Assembly (NCBI GenBank): GCA_039720395.1
Contig: CM077832.1
Coordinates: forward strand, 19,563,850-19,627,849
Length of the DNA stretch: 64,000 bases
DNA from: Liquidambar formosana
Taxonomy: Eukaryota; Streptophyta; Magnoliopsida; Saxifragales; Altingiaceae
Reading direction: 5' to 3'
The position numbers and the translations under genes were made by a program. Position 1 is the stretch's first letter. The number at the start of each line of letters is the position of its first letter. The notes beneath the pieces were generated by a model that made no database searches, was not told the origin of the DNA, and saw only the letters and a list, made by a program, of their open reading frames with translations. Positions 44,237 through 57,638 of this stretch are shown in pieces.

Positions 44237-45024
44237 CTAGGTTAATTTCTTATGTTTAATTAAAATCAATCACATTGCATCCGCTTGATTGTGTGCGCAA
44301 ACTCTTGCATGTTAGGATCGATGTCCCTCGATGTATCCTTGCCAACGATCGGCCTAGTCTCAACCTTGGTTTTCCTGATTCCATGTGTTGGGGCAAAAGC
44401 TATCAACCTCTCTTGCCTAGTACCCTTGGGTATATTAAATGAGTTAATCACGTACTGCTGGACCCACGCGGCGTTCCTGATGCCACATGTGGTTAGGTAT
44501 AAGGATTGCTCAAGCAAGTGAAGGACCCTAGCCTACCCTTATCATTAGTCCATATAGACAGACTTGTAGGACACTACGGTCTCACCTTTATGCACCCACA
44601 ATTGTTTGTAATGATGCTATGCCGTGTTTGTGGTGTGAGGCTTTATATCTTATGCCCTTAATATAGACCTTTAAACCCTAGCCTTCGTTAAGGCCATGGG
44701 TTAGGAGGAATAAATTAAGGAAATAGGATGTAAAGCTATGTTTGTGATGTGCTAGTCCTAGGGGATTAATTAAACCTAATTGAAGGACTCTATGCCCTAT
44801 TCTTTAAAACATACCCTTAATCCATGACCCCTGTAAAGGTAATTGGATAAAAGGAATGAATTAATTGAACATGGTGTAGAGACCGAATTCATTAAGGAAA
44901 ATATGGAGGTTTAGGACAGATCCTTAGGCTAAAGGTTAAAACTTTTCTATCCATAGACGTGCTGGCTTGGATCCGCAATCCACAAGGGCGTCCAGTGAGT
45001 GTTGATTCTACCCATCAGACAGAC

Positions 45025-48000
45025 ATGGCCGACGAAAGAACTAGTGAGGGGCACTTTGACCTTGAGGCTTGCCTGAAAGCCATCATGACCAAGCTTGACC
45101 ATACCGCCGAGACATCCGATAACGCATTGAAAATGGCTCAAGAGAACCAACAGAAGATGGCGGATCTTGAACAAAATGGCTCTAAGGCCCATTCCTCGGG
45201 TATACCTCATGGGGCTGGCACCGAAGAGGGACCTCAATCCAATGAGAACACCAAGACAAGGGGGGAAAGTAGCTCGAAACCTGAGGTCACCGACCTAGAA
45301 GGGGAAGCCAAGGGGAAAGGTTCTAGCAGTGATTCCGTGTTAGCTAGCAAGGTAGAAGCATTGGAGAGAACTATAAAAGGGATTCGCAGGGCTGATGACA
45401 TGGTCGATGTGCGGACTCTATCCCTGTTTCCAACGGCTCGTATTCCACTACAATTCAAGATGCCGGAGTTAGAAAAGTTCGATGGGACGGGTTGCCCTAA
45501 GACTCATTTGAAGATGTACGTGCGAGCTATGCACCCTCGAGGGGCTACTGACGAGCTTTTAGCTCAAATGTTCCATGAAACCTTGGCCACTTCTGCTTTG
45601 AAATGGTTCTTATCCTTGGATGAGAATAGAACCCGGACTTGGGAAGACATATGCAATGAGTTTTCAGAGCACTACAAGTATAACACAGAGGTGGACGTTA
45701 CTCGAAGGGACCTAGAAACTACCAAGCAAGGGGCTCATGAAACTTTCTCCGCTTACATTACAAGGTGGAGACAAAAGGCGTCGAGAATGACGGATAGGCC
45801 GAATGAGGAGGACCAAATTCAGTTAGTGGTTAAGAACCTGCTGCCCGTGTATCACAAGCACCTATTTGCCCACTATTTCCCAAATTTCAAAGCTCTCATT
45901 GGGGCTGGCACGCAGGTTGAAGATGCTATCAATGATGGGACAATCAAGACTGAGGAAGTGAGGAGTCGCAAGACAAACTTTACTGGGAAGAACAATGCCG
46001 AGGTCAACACCATAACTCAACCAATCCAACCCTTTTCTCTTAATGATGTCAACCCACCTCGCCAATTCACTGACCTATTCATGCCACTCGAAAGAGTCCT
46101 TGAAAAGCTCATAAGTCGTGACTTATTGAAGCCACTCGACCCAAGACCTCCACCAAATCCCTTACCCAAGAGCTACAATGAGAATGAGTACTGTAAGTAC
46201 CACCAATCCAAAGGCCATGCCACCAATCGCTGTATTCGCCTTCGCCACCAAGTCCAAGACCTCATTGACAAGCAAGTCATTTCACCACCAACCCGTCCAA
46301 ATGTCACTCGTAATCCTCTCCCATCACACAACAACACACCCCCACCTAACACCATAAATGCCATTAGGGTTGAATCCTCTCGCCCTCGCCATCCCATAAG
46401 ACAATACACTCCGCTCCCCATGACCTTAACCCGTCTCTTCACCATTTGCCGCAATAACAGCCTTATCATGCCACTTCCACCAAAGCCCAGACCATCAACC
46501 CCTCACCAATATTGCCAATACCATCGTGCACCCGGCCATGACACTGAGGCTTGTTCTATACTAAAGAAGATCATCCAAGACCTCATTGACCAAAATGTTT
46601 TGTTGTTGCCAAAGAAATCTATCCAACAAGAGCTGAAAGAAAGATATGAAGCAGGGGATCCTCAGGTTGGCCTATTAGGTGAAGCGTCGGGGAAATATGA
46701 TTACTATGTGCTGTACTCAAGCCCAAGTCCGATATCAGATGAGCCGATAGTCCCTTCAGGTTGGGATGACTTGCCGACAGAGATGGAGAGCATCGACCTG
46801 ATAGAATGGGATGACTTGATGAATGACTCCGAGGAAGTCCATGACATATGGGCTAGCGATGATGAGTTGGACCATATAACCAGAGGGGGTCATCATTTCA
46901 AGCCTCCCCACCTAGAATCTGAAAATCCGTTGGAAGATTTGGATGGGTAGAGGCGTCCTAGCTTGCAAGAAGAAGAGGATGAAGTGCTTAGGCAGCTGAA
47001 GAAGACCAATGCCAACATTACTATTTGGGGCTTGCTCATGGCCTCGCATAAGCACAGACAGACCGTGTTGAAACTGTTGAATCAGATACAAGTGCCTGTT
47101 GACACATCCCCCGAGGGATTGGTACATTTGGTGAATCCAACTCCCAAGAACTCAACCATCGTGTTCACCGATGTAGACCTACCTAAAAGCGGGCCGAGCC
47201 ATTCTCAAGCTCTCTATGTGACCGTTGACACTATGGGGAAGAGGGTTCCCACCGTTCTTATCGACAATGGGTCCGCACTGAATGTATGTCCTCTCCGAAC
47301 TGCCACTGTTTTGGGTTTGGGACCCACTGAATTTAGGGTAGAATTCCAAGTGTTAGATGTGCCGTCATGTTTCAACTTGTTGTTGGGCCGACCTTGGATC
47401 CATCCTGCTGGGGCTGTGCCATCTTCACTCCATCAAAAGGTGAAGTTTCCTTATGAAGGAGCCATAGTAACGCTTCAAGGGGACTATGAATTGAAACTCG
47501 CAGGTGTGCCTATATGTGAGATACAACCCGAATCAGCAGCGATACCGCTATCTGGGTTTGACTATGTCCAATGCATTGAGAAAGAGCTCGAAAAGGGTGA
47601 ATTAATACCCTTGGACTTTTGCCCCCATGGCAACTTGCATGTTGGTGAAATCATGAGAAGGATGAGTTTCTTCCCAGGCATGGGGCTAGGGCGTCGCCAA
47701 CAAGGGATCCCTACGTCTATTCAAAGCCGTGTCACCTCATATACTTTTGGGTTAGGATATGAGCCCTCCAAAAATGATTATGCGGAAATGCTGAAGAGGA
47801 ATAAAGAGAAAGTAAGAGCCAAAGCCGAGGGAAGGGTGCCAGACCTGAAGATCTCGCCATATCGACCTACTTTGAATGGTTACTTCGTCAAAGAAGGGGA
47901 TGATTTTCTATATTGCGGGTTTCCAGAGCCCACCTTTGACCAAGCTACCAAGATCCGAGTTCCGGGTTTTGAAATCTTCTTCACCGAATGGTATCCAATC

Positions 48001-48267
48001 ACAGCTGAAATGGTGGATGATGATGCCATCAATGATGAGTTCTGGGAAAAGAAAGAGGAGGACTGGGCAGAGAACCTTGATGCGGGGGCTATGACTGAAA
48101 TGTTCCAAGACATGATCCTCACCGTGGAAGACTCGACCATTGAAGAACTCCAGGGTTCATCCATTAGCCATGCTACCGTGCCATTCCTGAATTGGTACCT
48201 TGAATGTGGTGTCATTGCGGAGATCCATGAAGAAGAAGACCTTGGCCTACCTGATAGCAGCTTGTAG
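45025..48267 (+). pseudogene. gag-pro: E5 gag-protease, nearly intact but with one stop and a 96-bp deletion
   Basis: The frame from ATG 45025 contains the gag domain, both CHHC knuckles, the protease motif LIDNGSALN and the G-patch-like stretch, and ends at the TAG in the intron donor. One in-frame TAG (46948-46950, like CAG to TAG) interrupts it. A 96-bp in-frame deletion at ~47330 joins two copies of GGGACCCACTGA and removes 32 residues just after the protease active site, so the protease should be dead. This is the least damaged gag in the window. Confidence 0.9.
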
Positions 48268-48434
48268 GTGTCTTAGTTTAGTAATATTTCCCTAATTCAA
48301 TAAGATGTATCTACTTTACTCACTTTGTGGAGTCATAGTATTGATACAGATTTGTTTGTTTTCCTTCTTTCTTTTGTGTGTCATTCCCATTATTCCTAGT
48401 CAATAAAGTGTGCTTTCTTTCTCTATATATGCAG
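48264..48434 (+). other. Gag-pro/pol intron of E5
   Basis: Donor GTAGGT at 48264, acceptor TATATGCAG ending 48434, 171 nt. AATAAAGTGTG at 48402-48407. Confidence 0.8.
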
Positions 48435-48453
48435 TGTCTCTTTTCTCTCCTCT

Positions 48454-50456
48454 ATGGATATTTATGGCATGGAAATAGATCCTAGGAACGATGTCCCCCC
48501 GGAGCTCGTTGAGCAAAGGAAAAGGGGCGTCACCGAACCTAATATGGATGAATTGGAATCAATCAACTTAGGGACGAATGAATTGCCAAGAATAGTTAAA
48601 ATTGGGAAAACCCTCTCCCCCGTTGAAAAAGAAAAGATGATCTCCCTCTTGAAAGCCAACATTATGGCTTTTGCATGGTCTTATGAAGACATGCCTGTCA
48701 TCGACCCCGATATTGTGCAACACTATATCCCCATTAATTCCCTAAAGAAGCCGGTAAAGCAGAAACTCAGAAGATTAAAACCAGAATGGGCTCTAAAAGT
48801 AAAAGAAGAGGTAACTAAACAACTAGACGCGGGTTTCCTCCAAGTTGTGGAGTACCCCGAGTGGTTGTCGAATATAGTGCCTGTGCCTAAAAAAGATGGG
48901 AAAGTGAGGATGTGTGTCGACTTCCGAGATCTCAACGCCGCGAGCCCTAAGGATGACTTTCCTTTACCCCATATCGACGTGTTGGTAGATAGCACGGTGG
49001 GACATGCACTCCTCTCCTTCATGGACGGATTCTCCGGGTATAACCAGATAAAGATGGCGCCTCAAGACATGGAGAAAACAGCCTTTATCACGCAATGGGG
49101 AACGTACTGTTACAAAGTAATGCCTTTTGGCTTAAGAAACGCTGGGGCTACTTACCAAAGAGCAGCTACGACCCTATTGCATGATATGATCCATAAGGAA
49201 GTCGAGGTTTATGTCGATGATATGATCGTAAAGTCCGTGGATAGAGAAGGGCATTTCAAGGCACTAGAGAAATTCCTAGAGCGAGCAAAAAAGTACAATC
49301 TCCGTCTCAACCCACAGAAGTGTGCTTTCGGCGTCACTGCAGGCAAGCTATTGGGGTTTATGATCACTCAGAGAGGTATCGAAGTGGACCCAGGGAAGAT
49401 AAAAGCTATTGTGGAGATGGAGCCGCCTAGCACTGAGAAGCAGATCTGGGGTTTTTTGGGAAGAGTTCAATACATAAGCCGATTCATTGCCAACTTAACC
49501 ATGGTTTGCGAACCAATCTTCAAATTGCTTAAGAAAGGTGTGCCAAAAGTATGGAACGAAGAATGCCAAGAGGCCTTTGAGACCATTAAGAGATACTTGA
49601 GCAATCCTCCAATCTTAGTTCCCCCACGGCAAGGTGCGCCACTTTTATTATACTTAACGGTCGCCGAAACCGCGACGGGAGCTATGTTAGCTCAATATCT
49701 TGAAGGGTCTACAAAGGAAAATGCCATTTATTACTTAAGCAAGAAAATGACAGACTATGAAGTGAAGTACAATGCAATTGAAAAGGCTTGTGTGGCACTA
49801 GTATGGGCGACGCAGAAACTCCGACACTACATGATGTCCTTCGAAGTGTTCTTGATAAGTCGCATGGACCCGTTGAAGTACCTGGTAGAAAGGCCAGCAT
49901 TGTCATTCAGAACTGCTCGATGGTCAATTCTCCTCAATGAATTCGACATCAAGTACGTGAATCAGAAGTCTATCAAGGGAAGCGTCATCGCAGACTACCT
50001 AGCCAGCTGTCCGGTGTCATCATCCGCTCCGTTCAACGATCAATTCCCAGATGAAGACGTGCTAGAGATTGGTAGAAAAACTTGGAGAGTATACTTCGAT
50101 GGGGCAGCCAATAAGAAAGGTTATGGGATAGGAGTCCTTCTGGTCTCACCTGAAGAGGCATTTACACCGTTGGCGGTCAAGTTGGGGTTCGAAGCTACCA
50201 ACAACATTGCTGAGTATGAGGCCTGTATCCTAGCACTGGAAGCGGCACTTGAATTGGGGATCAAAGAATTAGAAGTGTTCGGGGACTCGGCGCTAATCAT
50301 TTGTCAGATAAAAGGGGAATGGAAAACTCGAGATGAGAAGCTGCTACCCTACCATGCCTACCTGGAAGCTCTAACCAAGGAGTTCTCAGAGATAGAATTT
50401 AACTACCTTTCAAGGAACAAGAACCAGTTCGCCGATGCCTTGGCGACCCTAGCATC
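48454..50456 (+). pseudogene. pol: E5 pol, truncated by E6 within the second RNase H
   Basis: Open from MDIYGMEIDPRND through RT (YVDD intact), RNase H and most of aRNH (RVYFDGAANKKGYG to NQFADALATLAS), with no stop before E6 enters at 50457. Integrase is not in the window. An apparent ORF end at 50526 is only read-through into the E6 LTR. Confidence 0.93.
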
Positions 50457-53238
50457 TGTCACACCCCATTTTTGCACCACCTTACTAGGGCTCATCATTT
50501 CATGCATGTTTTTGTTTTGTTTTTGAGTCTAGTCACTTGCATTAGTTTTCTAGAGTCACAAGGACAATGGATATGAATTTTGGTTCAAATTGGAGTTGAT
50601 CTTGAGGGATAATAAGAGCTTTTGTGACTTGAGGGGCATAATCGTCTTTTAAGTCCCAAACTTTTCATTTGACCTTGGAATGATCTCCAAATTGTCAATT
50701 GGAGTTCATATGGATGCATAAGAGGTATTTTTAGTGTCAATTTGGTAAGTCAATGGCTCGAGATTAAAATGGCTCGATGTGGTTCAAGTTGGTTAATTGA
50801 CCCTTCCTTGGGTTAGCTCTAATTGACTCACAATTACCAACCAAATCTTTTCAAATTGACTTTCATTAGTCATCATTTTACCCTCAAAAGTGTTTCATGA
50901 AGTTCAATTTTGATATGGCCTGATGATGAGTTTAGTGTGGTTATTTACGGATTATCCTTGAAGAATTAGTGCGAATCACAGCATGAGATTTTTTGTTAAA
51001 ATGAAAAGAAAATTATTTTATTAAATTAGCCATTTTTATCATGACACTAACACGTGTACGTATGTGATGAGTGTGTGTACGCACATACGATACATGTGCA
51101 TGCGTGTTAGCGGTCAGTCTCCCAATTTTTATAAAAGACAATTTCCTTTTCCTATTCAGATTAGAAGTCTTTTATCATTATAAAATACCTTTTGATTATT
51201 CTCCAAGGAAACCTAGTCCAGGAAGGAAAGGGAAACTCCAGATTTCAGCTATAAATACTCTCTTAATGTCTTTAAACAAGGGAGGAGAAGAGGGTTTGGA
51301 GGGAGTGAAATTCGTCATAATTCAGCAGCAGATTTTCTGAAAACTAGCAGTCGTATTTTAATCATAACTTTTTCATCCGAAGTCAGAATTTGATGAAATT
51401 GGTTTTGTTAGAAAGATAATTCAATTCTCTACAACTTTGTATTTCACAAGCTTTGTCCAAATCCAATGTTTTCATACCCAAAAACGCGATTGAAGTTGCT
51501 GCTGCTGCAAAGTGACGAGAATCACTTTTTCTTTTCTCTTGTTCTTTTTTTGTTTTCTATTTCTTTTCAAAGTTGAGTGAGTTTTGATCTCTTTGCTGTG
51601 ATACCACTTTGACAAAGAGGAGGATTCGTGTTGGTTTGATTCACTCTAAAGACCTGAGGAGCCACGAACAATTACAAACACAAGGGGAGCCACTTACTAA
51701 GGTATTCTCCTTTTCTATTCAAGCTTAAACTAGGTTCTCATATGGGTTAGGCTTATTGCATGTTAAAGGTGACTTTTTTATCATGTATTAACACTCTAGC
51801 TAGTTAATATACATGGAATATCTATTTTTTATCTACTGTTTAGCATGCTTTAGGGCTGTCCTTTAGGTTTTTAATGCATAGTTATGATTCTTGTGCTCCT
51901 GTTTGTCCTTGTGCTAGGATTAGTGTCATTGCATGTTAGAGTTAGGATTTTCATCATGTTATATTGCTTTAGTTAGTTAATATGCATGATTTAATTTATG
52001 TTTAGTTTGGTTTTAGCATGATTAAAGTATGTTTTGTATGTTTTTAAGTATATTTGTGAGTTTAGGGTTTTAGAGTCATTGTTTCGTGTTTGTTTTCATA
52101 TAGCATGATAAAGTAGACTTTTTTATTTGGTTTTTCTTCGTGTTTGCTGTATATGTTTTTCATATGGAGTAAACATGATAGTTTTGCATGCATATTAGTA
52201 TGTTTTAGGGTTTTTATGCATGATATGGTTCTAGGAATATGTTAGGACTTATTATTGTTCGCTGTTTTTGCTATTGGCATGCTTAGTGGATGATTTTAGG
52301 TCATAATACTATTCTGTCCAGATTTGCATGTTAGTGTTTTTGCATGGTTTTGAGCACTTGTAAGGGTGCAAATAGGTGTGGTATTTGTCCCATGGCAAAT
52401 AGGGCTGCTTATGTCTGAAATGGCTAAATGCTTGGAGCTAATTGCGCTCAGGTAAGTGGGTGTGAAGGTGCCCCAATTCACCTTTCTTCTTAACTCATTC
52501 TCTTCTCCCTATTTAGGGTTAATTTTTAATATGATCCTATAGTTTAATTAGAGGTTTCCTTAACCAACAAAATTCTGGTTTTTATTAAAGTTTCCATTTT
52601 GTGGATTTCTTTCCTAAAATCAAACTTTCTATCATATTCAACTCTTTTGATCAAATAAGGAAACCTAGGGTTTTTACCATAGGTTTGTATTAGGATTTAA
52701 CCTTAGTTCTAATCGAACTACGTGGACTTTGATCCATGTATTTCGTTGCATGGTACGTAGGCGCTCTTCGTGAGGCTCAAGTCCGTTCTAGGATCTAAGC
52801 ATCCTAGGTTTATTTATGTTTTCTTTTCTTCTTTTTATTTTCTGTTTTTATTTGCTTATTATGCATGGATGGATGAATGAAATATATGATATGCATGCAA
52901 TTCTTGTGATGATATACTTGCTGATTTTTGTATGGAAAGACTTTAATTTAGCCCAAATGAACTGAGAGACCGAAAGGGTGACATGGGTGCCTATAGGCTT
53001 TGCCTAGAACCTTCCCATGTCATAACTTAGCCTCCGAATCCCTGATTTCTTTGGTTTTCAAAAGATTGGTTTTTGCCTTTCCTTTTTTATGGAGTCATTC
53101 AAATTGTTTTCCTAAAACAAACTATTTTTAGGGTTTTCCTTGTTTCCTTTAAAAAATAAGGTGGCGACTCCTTTCCTTTTTCTTTTTCAAACCCACTTTC
53201 TTTTCAATCCCTCGTGGGCCCAATTTCCGGGGTTCACA
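50457..53238 (+). repeat. 5' LTR of E6 (type I)
   Basis: TGTCACACCCC...GGTTCACA, 2782 bp. TATA 51250-51256, splice donor GT at 52452, hairpin 52980-53021. Confidence 0.95.
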
Positions 53239-53241
53239 GTT

Positions 53242-53259
53242 TGGCGACTCCACTGGGGA
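53242..53259 (+). other. Primer-binding site of E6
   Basis: TGGCGACTCCACTGGGGA, 3 bases after the LTR. Confidence 0.85.
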
Positions 53260-54114
53260 TTTGTGGGCTAGACTCTATAAAGTTTAATTGGGCTAGGTTA
53301 ATTTCTTATGTTTAATTAAAATCAATCACATTGCATCCGCTTGATTGTGTGCTTTCATTTATTGCATTGTGTGCGCAAACTCTTGCATGCTAGGATCGAT
53401 GTCCCTCGATGTATCCTTGCCAACGATCGGCCTAGTCTCAACCTTGGTTTTCCTGATTCCATGTGTTGGGGCGAAAGCTATCAACCTCTCTTGCCTAGTA
53501 CCCTTGGGCTTGCCCTTGGGTATATTAAATGAGTTAATCACGTACTGCTGGACCCACGCGGCGTTCCTGATGCCACATGTGGTTAGGTATAAGGATTGCT
53601 CAAGCAAGTGAAGGACCCTAGCCTACCCTTATCATTAGTCCATATAGACAGACTTGTAGGACACTACGGTCTCACCTTTATGCACCCACAATTGTTTGTA
53701 ATGATGCTATGCTGTGTTTGTGGTGTGAGGCTTCATATCTTATGCCCTTAATATAGACCTTTAAACCCTAGCCTTCGTTAAGGCCATGGGTTAGGAGGAA
53801 TAAATTAAGGAAATAGGATGTAAAGCTATGTTTGTGATGTGCTAGTCCTAGGGGATTAATTAAACCTAGTTGAAGGACTCTATGCCCTATTCTTTAAAAC
53901 ATACCCTTAATCCATGATCCCTGTAAAGGTAATTGGATAAAAGGAATGAATTAATTGAACATGGTGTAGAGACCGAGTTCATTAAGGAAAATATGGAGGT
54001 TTAGGACAAGTCCTTAGGCTAAAGGTTAAAACTTTTCTATCCATAGACGTGCTGGCTTGGATCCGCAATCCACAAGGGCGCCTAGTGAGTGTTGAGTCCA
54101 CCCATCAGACAGAC
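53260..54114 (+). other. Untranslated leader of E6
   Basis: 855 bp, the same length as in E3. The overlapping ORFs of 60-88 codons are leader shadows. A possible acceptor CTATCCATAG lies just upstream of gag. Confidence 0.7.
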
Positions 54115-57100
54115 ATGGCCGACGAAAGAACTAGTGAGGGGCACTTCGACCTTGAGGCTTGCCTGAAAGCCATCATGGCCAAGCTTGATCATACCGCCGA
54201 GACATCTGATACCGCATTGAAAATGGCTCAAGAGAACCAACAGAAGATGGCGGATCTTGAACAAAATGGCTCTAAGGCCCATTCCTCGGGTATACCTCAT
54301 GGGGCTGGCACCGAAGAGGGACCTCAATCCAATGAGAACACCAAGACAAGGGGGGAAAGTAGCTCGAAACCTGAGGTCACCGACCTATAAGGGGAAGCCA
54401 AGGGGAAAGGTACTAGCAGTGATTCCGTGTTAGCTAGCAAGGTAGAAGCTTTGGAGAGAACCATAAAAGGGATTCGCAGGGCTGATGACATGGTCGATGT
54501 GCGGACTCTATCCCTGTTTCCAACGGCTCGTATTCCACTACAATTCAAGATGCCGGAGTTAGAAAAGTTCGATGGGACGGGTTGCCCTAAGACTCATTTG
54601 AAGATGTACGTGTGAGCTATGCACCCTCGAGGGGCTACTGACGAGCTTTTAGCTCAAATGTTCCATGAAACCTTGGCCACATCTGCTTTGAAATGGTTCT
54701 TATCCTTGGATGAGAATAGAACCCGGACTTGGGAAGACATATGCAATGAGTTTTCAGAGCACTACAAGTATAACACAGTGGTGGACGTTACTCGAAGGGA
54801 CCTAGAAACTACCAAGCAAGGGGCTTATGAAACTTTCTCCGCTTACATTACAAGGTGGAGACAAAAGGCGTCGAGAATGACGGATAGGCCGAATGAGGAG
54901 GACCAAATTCAGTTAGTGGTTAAGAACCTGCTGCCCGTGTATCACAAGCACCTATTTGCCCACTATTTTCCAAATTTCAAAGCTCTCATTGGGGCTGGCA
55001 CGCAGGTTGAAGATGCTATCAATGATGGGACAATCAAGACTGAGGAAGTGAGGAGTCGCAAGACAAACTTTACTGGGAAGAACAATGCCGAGGTCAACAC
55101 CATAACTCAACCAATCCAACCCTTTTCTCTCAATGATGTCAACCCACCTCGCCAATTCACCGACCTATTCATGCCACTCGAAAGAGTCCTTGAAAAGCTC
55201 ATAAGTCGTGACCTATTGAAGCCACTCGACCCAAGACCTCCACCAAATCCCTTACCCAAGAGCTACAATGAGAATGAGTACTGCAAGTACCATCAATCCA
55301 AAGGCCATGCCACCAATCGCTGTATTTGCCTTTGCCACCAAGTCCAAGACCTCATTGACAAGCAAGTCATTTCACCACCAACCCGTCCAAATGTCACCCG
55401 TAATCCTCTCCCATCACACAACAACACACCCCCACCTAACACCATAAATGCCATTGGGGTTGAATCCTCTCGCCCTCGCCATCCCATAAGACAATACACT
55501 CCGCTCCCCATGACCTTAACCCGTCTTTTCACCATTTGCCGCAATAACAGCCTTATCATGCCACTTCCACCAAAGCCAAGACCATCAACCCCTCACCAAT
55601 ATTGCCAATACCATCGTGCACCCGGCCATGACACCGAGGCTTGTTCTATACTAAAGAAGATCATCCAAGACCTCATTGACCAAAAGGTTTTGTTGTTGCC
55701 AAAGAAATCTATCCAACAAGAGCTGAAAGAAAGATATGAAGCAGGGGATCCTCAGGTTGGCCTATTAGGTGAAGCGTCGGGGAAATATGATTAATATGTG
55801 CTGTACTCAAGCCCAAGTCCGATATCAAATGAGCCGATAGTCCCTTCAGGTTGGGATGACTTGCCAACAGAGATGGAGAGCATTGACATGATAGAATGGG
55901 ATGACTTAATGAATGACTCCGAGGAAGTTCATGACATATGGGCTAGCGATGATGAGTTGGACCATATAACCAGAGGGGGTCGTCATTTCAAGCCCCCCAC
56001 CTAGAATCTGAAAATCCGTTGGAAGATTTGGAAGGGCAGAGGCGTCCTAGCTTGCAAGAAGAAGAGGATGAAGTGCTTAGGCAGCTGAAGAAGACCAATG
56101 CCAACATTACTATTTGGGGCTTGCTCATGGCCTCGCATAAGCACAGACAGACAGTGTTGAAACTGTTGAATCAGATACAAGTGCCTGTTGACACATCCCC
56201 CGAGGGATTGGTACATTTGGTGAATCCAACTCCCAAGAACTCAACCATCGTGTTCACCGATGTAGACCTACCTAAAAGCGGGCCGAGCCATTCTCAAGCT
56301 CTCTATGTGACCGTTGACACTATGGGGAAGAGGGTTCCCACCGTTCTTATCGACAATGGGTCCGCACTGAATGTATGTCCTCTCCGAACTGCCACTGTTT
56401 TGGGTTTGGGACCCACTGATTTCACGCCATCTGGGCAGACCGTAAGAGCTTATGACAACACCCGCCGAGAAGTAATAGGGGTAGTTACTTTGCCTCTTAT
56501 CATGGGACCCACTGAATTTAGGGTAGAATTCCACGTGTTGGATGTGCCGTCATGTTTCAACTTGCTGTTGGGCCGACCTTGGATCCATCCTGCTGGGGCT
56601 GTACCATCTTCACTCCATCAAAAGGTGAAGTTTCCTTACGAAGGGGCCATAGTAACACTTCAAGGGGACTATGAATTGAAACTCGCAGGTGTGCCTATAT
56701 GTGAGATACAACCCGAATCAGCAGCGATACCGCTATCTGGGTTTGACTATGTCCAATGCATTGAAAAAGAGCTCGAAAAGGGTGAATTAATACCCTTGGA
56801 CTTTTGTCCCCATGGCAACTTGCATGTTGGTGAAATCATGAGAAGAATGAGTTTCTTTCCCGGCATGGGGCTAGGGCGTCGCCAACAAGGGATCCCTACG
56901 TCTATTCAAAGCCGTGTCACCTCATACACCTTCGGGCTAGGATATGAGCCCTCCAGAAATGATTATGTGGAAATGCTGAAGAGGAATAAAGAGAAAGTAA
57001 GAGCCAAAGCCGAGGGAAGGGTGCCAGACCTGAGGATCTCGCCATATCGACCTACTTTGAATGGTTACTTCGTCAAAGAAGGGGATGATTTTCTATATTG

Positions 57101-57452
57101 CGGGTTTCCAGAACCCACCTTTGACCAAGCTACCAAGATCCGAGTTCCGGGTTTTGAAATCTTCTTCACCGAATGGTATCCAATCACAGCTGAAATGGTG
57201 GATGATGAAGCCATCAATAATAAGTTCTGGGAAAAGAAAGAGGAAGACTGGGCAGAGAACCTCGACGCAGGGGCTATGACTGAAATGTTCCAAGATATGA
57301 TCCTCACCGTGGAAGACTTGACCATTGAAGAACTCCAGGGTTCATCCATTAGCCATGCTACCGTGCCATTCCTGAATTGGTACCTTGAATGTGGTGTCAT
57401 TGCGGAGATCCATGAAGAAGAAGACCTTGGCCTACCTGATAGCAGCTTGTAG
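54115..57452 (+). pseudogene. gag-pro: E6 gag-protease, three stops and one frameshift
   Basis: Complete domain order: gag domain, two CHHC knuckles, protease LIDNGSALN, full protease core, G-patch-like FFPGMGLGRRQQGI. Lesions are TAA 54388-54390, TGA 54613-54615 (like CGA to TGA), TAA 55792-55794 and a one-base deletion near 55995. From 56019 the protease half is open to the TAG at the intron donor. It lacks the E3 replacement and the E5 deletion, so it serves as the reference for both. Confidence 0.92.
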
Positions 57453-57619
57453 GTGTCTTAGTTTAGTAATATTTCCCTAATTCAATAAGATGTATCTACT
57501 TTACTCACTTTGTGGAGTCATAGTATTGATACAGATTTATTTGTTTTCCTTCTTTCTTTTGTGTGTCATTCCCATTATTCCTAGTCAATAAAGTGTGCTT
57601 TCTTTCTCTATATATGCAG
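57449..57619 (+). other. Gag-pro/pol intron of E6
   Basis: Donor GTAGGT at 57449, acceptor TATATGCAG ending 57619, 171 nt. AATAAAGTGTG at 57587-57592. Confidence 0.8.
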
Positions 57620-57638
57620 TGTCTCTTTTCTCTCCTCT

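Larger units (their letters stand above)
41621..45024 (+). other. Leader of E5, split by a solo LTR
   Basis: The leader occupies 41621-41653 and 44237-45024. Against E3 it has a ~22-bp deletion near 44290, between TGTGTGC repeats, and a 12-bp deletion near 44427, between CTTGGG-like repeats. No gene. Confidence 0.75.
38816..50456 (+). mobile_element. E5: left part of a type I element, with a solo LTR inside and cut by E6
   Basis: 5' LTR, PBS, leader split by a solo LTR, gag-pro, intron, and pol up to the aRNH. It is inserted in the E4 antisense ORF (GTACC precedes the LTR). At 50456 pol stops exactly at a new LTR start, so E6 inserted here. Its own 3' half should lie right of the window. Confidence 0.88.

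Noticed and set aside
50457..53238. The LTR at 50457 as the 3' LTR of E5 in a truncated element
   Set aside because: It is followed by a PBS, leader and full gag-pol, so it is a 5' LTR. E5 pol is cut exactly at the LTR start, as expected for insertion. A deletion joining exactly there is less likely, though not excluded without the right flank.
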